A stretch of 5,796 bases of DNA, taken from an uncultured Eubacteriales bacterium. Its GTDB lineage: Bacteria > Bacillota_A > Clostridia > Oscillospirales > CAG-272. Every line of letters starts with the position of its first letter. The first letter of the stretch is position 1. Position numbers and translations under genes: made by a program. The notes under the pieces are model-generated. The model made no database searches and had not been told where the DNA came from. It saw nothing but the letters and a program-made list of their open reading frames with translations. Below are positions 5,631 through 5,796 of the stretch, piece by piece. The stretch covers positions 1 through 5,796 of the forward strand of contig USKS01000113.1 of assembly GCA_900555345.1 (NCBI GenBank), read 5' to 3'.

Positions 5631-5796
5631 AGGTCAAGCCCTCGGCTTATTAGTATCAGTCAGCTACACACCTTACGGCGCTTCCACCTCTGACCTATCA
5701 ACGTCATAGTCTACGACGAGCCTTACTCCTTTTCAGGATGAGAGATCTTATCTTAGGGGGAGTTTCACGCTTAGATGCCTTCAGCGTTTATCTCGT
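5631..5796 (-). rRNA. rrl: 23S ribosomal RNA, 3' end only
   Basis: The minus strand reads as the 3' end of 23S rRNA: GAAGGCATCTAAGCGTGAAA near the edge, GACGTTGATAGGTCAGAGGT, and finally GATACTAATAAGCCGAGGGC followed by TTGACC. About 166 nt are present; the rest lies beyond the right edge. The 3' end is placed by comparison with E. coli and is uncertain by a few bases. Confidence 0.96.

Overview
This window looks like chromosomal DNA of a Gram-positive anaerobe of the class Clostridia, possibly Oscillospirales/Ruminococcaceae-like. The assignment is inferred from the clostridial-type 5S and 23S ends, GGAGG-type ribosome binding sites, CCA-encoding tRNAs, strong palindromic terminators and the mix of proteins. 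Every gene I can support lies on the minus strand, so transcription runs from high to low coordinates.

Right part (about 5231-5796): the tail of an rRNA operon. In transcription order it holds the 3' end of 23S rRNA (cut by the window edge), tRNA-Lys(CUU), 5S rRNA, tRNA-Asn(GUU) and a terminator that begins at the tRNA's CCA. tRNA-Lys lying between 23S and 5S is an unusual order. Beyond it (about 4590-5232) is a strip of tRNA-derived debris. It contains a 36-bp exact copy of the tRNA-Asn 3' end with its own terminator, two diverged copies of a unit built from inverted tRNA D-arm halves, several tall hairpins, and short hairpins linked by TTCAT/ATGAA. This resembles a tRNA-3'-end integration scar or a collapsed rrn-tail duplication; no integrase is present.

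Middle right (about 3876-4590): AT-rich intergenic DNA with one likely small gene for a 28-residue hydrophobic peptide (4188-4274) followed by a strong terminator. Next comes the leader of an aldo/keto reductase gene of the YghZ (L-glyceraldehyde 3-phosphate reductase) type (2880-3875), ending in a palindromic terminator.

Middle left (about 1289-2825): a two-gene, AT-richer cassette between two nearly identical 28-bp palindromic terminators. The first gene encodes a 294-residue DUF2971-like protein and has a clear extended -10 promoter. The second encodes a 93-residue barstar-family ribonuclease inhibitor with no RNase partner in view. They may be co-transcribed, and a toxin/inhibitor or defence role is a reasonable but unproven idea.

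Left (1-1052): the N-terminal 350 codons of a secreted papain-like (C1 family) cysteine protease, cut by the left edge. It has a signal peptide, an Ala/Ser-rich segment and the complete catalytic set Gln102/Cys108/His260/Asn291.
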